Shown in pieces: positions 62,480-64,000 of a stretch of 64,000 nt of DNA. The stretch covers positions 4,012,796-4,076,795 of the forward strand of contig NC_044296.2 of NCBI RefSeq assembly GCF_004027225.2. The letters are read 5' to 3'. The translations under genes and the position numbers were made by a program. The notes under the pieces were generated by a model that saw only the letters and a list, made by a program, of their open reading frames with translations, was not told the DNA's origin and searched no databases. How positions within the stretch are numbered: position 1 is the first letter of the stretch; every line of letters starts with the position of its first letter. This stretch comes from Strigops habroptila (lineage: Eukaryota > Chordata > Aves > Psittaciformes > Psittacidae).

Positions 62480-63400
62480 GGGGCTGGAGAGTGGCTCTTT
62501 GGCAGTGCTCGGCGGGGTGCCTGGGAGCGCAGAGGCTGTTAGCGGGAGCAGACCCCGCAGGGCTGCTGCGCCCCGCTCCGAGCCGGTGGGACCTTGAGGA
62601 AGTGAAGCTCCCGCATCGGTGTGAGGAGGAGGAAAGAGGGGAGCCCGGGCAGGTGTTCTCCCCGGGCCGGCTGGCGGGGCTGCGGGGAGGATGGTAAAGG
62701 TGCGGAGCGGCGGCTGGAGGCGGAGGGGTGCGGGGCCCGGCCCCCTCCGCCGGTGCACGCTGTCAGGAGCAGGCGGGGAGCCGCAGACAAAGAGCCGGGG
62801 CCGGAGCCGAGCGGGCACCGGGGCCAGGAGGAGGCGGCCCGGGGGCGGGGACGGGGCGGGGGCCAGAGGCACCGGGGAGCCGAGCCCGGGAGCGGGGCGG
62901 CGGGGGAGCTCGGGCTGCGCTCGCCGGGAACAAAAGGCTCCTCCTGCCCGCGGAGAGCGCCGGGGCTCGGAGCACCATGCCCCGCCGGGAGCCCGGCTGC
63001 GCCTGGCGGGTGCTCCTGACGCTGTGCAGCCTGAGCGCAGCGCAGCCCCGGGAGCGGCAGTAAGTACCGGGAGGAGCGGCGGGAGCCCCGCCAGCCGCGG
63101 CAGCACCAAGGAGGGTGGCGGGGAGAGGGTGTTGTGAGTGAACCCCTTTGCTCGACGAGGGCTGCGCCGGCCGCTTAACAAAGCCTGGAGGGGCTGGGGT
63201 CGGGCGGGCGAGCTGCGGCGGGTCCCGAGCCCGGCAGCACGTTTGGACTCGCCGGTGCAAAAGTGCATAGCACGGGGGAAGCGGGAAGGGGAAAAAAAAA
63301 AGGCAGCAAGCCTCCTTAGAAATACCTGCCTGTAGCTGCTCCGGCGAGCGGCTGCAAAGCTTTTATCTGCAAACAATTATTTAAGGAATCCAGGGTGTTG
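62480..63400 (+). promoter_or_regulatory. CpG island promoter of the gene at 62977
   Basis: Very dense CpG and GC boxes (GGGGCGGGG near 62837 and GGGGCGGGGG near 62850) surround a first coding exon and stop abruptly into AT-rich sequence after 63400. Many overlapping open frames on both strands here, up to 299 codons, come from the lack of stop codons in GC-rich DNA. Confidence 0.7.
62977..63059 (+). CDS. CPAMD8: signal-peptide first exon, probably CPAMD8
   Basis: An ATG in good context (AGCACCATGC) opens 27 codons plus two bases before the donor CA|GTAAGT at 63060. The peptide begins MPRREPGCAWRVLLTLCSLS and has the shape of a secretion signal: basic start, hydrophobic core VLLTLCSL, likely cleavage after SAA. 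The identity rests on position: in human the gene next to HAUS8, transcribed the same way, is CPAMD8, a secreted or surface member of the alpha-2-macroglobulin/complement C3 family. Such an exon has no diagnostic domain, so another secreted protein cannot be excluded. The remaining exons are beyond the right edge. Confidence 0.5.
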
Positions 63401-64000
63401 CGCAGGGGCTGCTGTTGTGCTTGGGATGGGTGAAGGTAACGTTGGTTGCTCCCGAAGAGCATTCTTGTGGGGAAGATCATCCAGGGAGAAACATTGCACT
63501 GCGGGGCAAGTCCTCTGGCTTGTAGAAATTGAATCCGCGCTCGTTCCAGTGTGTTTAGGTTAACTTTGATTAAGGTTTGCTTTGTTCTTTAACCCTAGCT
63601 TATTATAGCCCCTCAGCATCATGAATAGCTGCATTAACAGAGTGCCATGGAGAACTTATTTTCACTTGCTTACTAGAAAATATTTCCAGTCCTGCCAAGT
63701 TTTAGCGTAACCTGACAGAGCTGTTAGTCAAATGTGCTTAAAGGATCTGTCCAGTCACTGTCAAGTTAACTATTTAATTGCCAAGTTAAACATTGAACAT
63801 TCAAACACCATTTAGTAAGTGATTTAAATGACCGTATTAACAGAGTGATACTTCAGAAGGAGTCGCAGCGGTTCAGAACAATGTGAGTACATGTGCTTCA
63901 CATATGGCACCTTAGTGCTGGGCTTGTGTGACAGTTTGAATCTAATCAGCTCATACTGGCTGCAGCTGGTACTCCTTCTCCCTCTGCAACCAGATCAGCT
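63060..64000 (+). other. first intron of the gene at 62977
   Basis: The sequence runs from the GTAAGT donor to the window edge. The first 340 bases are CpG island, the rest AT-rich. No second exon was recognised. Confidence 0.45.

Larger units (their letters stand above)
53770..62480. other. intergenic region between HAUS8 and the next gene
   Basis: Nearly 9 kb without a recognised exon. It holds the likely HAUS8 3' UTR at its left end and a CR1 tail at 55846..55954. The longest open frame is 150 codons on the minus strand (56880..57332) and resembles nothing I know. Nothing else was identified. Confidence 0.5.

Noticed and set aside
62477-63376. 299-codon minus-strand open frame across the second CpG island
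   Set aside because: It is a Pro/Ala/Arg-rich frame expected from GC-rich DNA. Similar frames exist on both strands, and the signal-peptide exon explains the locus better.

Overview
The window is eukaryotic nuclear DNA from a bird. It carries intron-split vertebrate genes, CR1 LINE 3' ends with the usual TTCTATGA-type tail, and LTR fragments of a family I associate with bird genomes (more with Neoaves than chicken; that is recollection). Gene order and orientation match human 19p13.11: USE1, MYO9B, HAUS8, CPAMD8. From memory the chicken counterpart is microchromosome 28. No bacterial, phage or CRISPR content was seen, and I found no new biological system. The value here is a reconstruction of exon structure by reading splice sites and codon phase by hand.

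Layout. (1) 1-2,050, minus strand: the 5' half of USE1 (five coding exons, including one of 19 nt); the SNARE motif and membrane anchor lie off the left edge. (2) 1,850-2,210: GC-rich USE1 promoter; 2,213-2,740: a CR1 copy. (3) 3,115-46,850, minus strand: the whole of MYO9B, one noncoding exon plus 41 coding exons whose phases all join, giving a 2,202-residue RhoGAP myosin (RA, motor, four IQ motifs, long acidic tail, C1 zinc finger, RhoGAP). (4) 46,160-47,640: a CpG-rich divergent promoter with a perfect NRF1-type palindrome and an ETS site. (5) 47,440-53,769, plus strand: complete HAUS8 (10 coding exons, 361 residues). (6) 53,770-62,480: intergenic, one CR1 3' end, no gene recognised. (7) 62,480-63,400: a second CpG island with one signal-peptide exon, most likely exon 1 of CPAMD8 by position.

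The genes do not form a pathway: USE1 works in Golgi-to-ER membrane fusion, MYO9B couples an actin motor to RhoA inactivation, HAUS8 is an augmin subunit for spindle microtubule branching, and CPAMD8 is a secreted alpha-2-macroglobulin relative. Only MYO9B and HAUS8 are plausibly linked in expression, through the shared promoter. The most notable observations are a 90-nt phase-symmetric cassette exon in the MYO9B loop-2 insertion, a weak MYO9B donor with an in-frame alternative 24 nt downstream, and a HAUS8 that ends early with AATAAA overlapping its stop codon.
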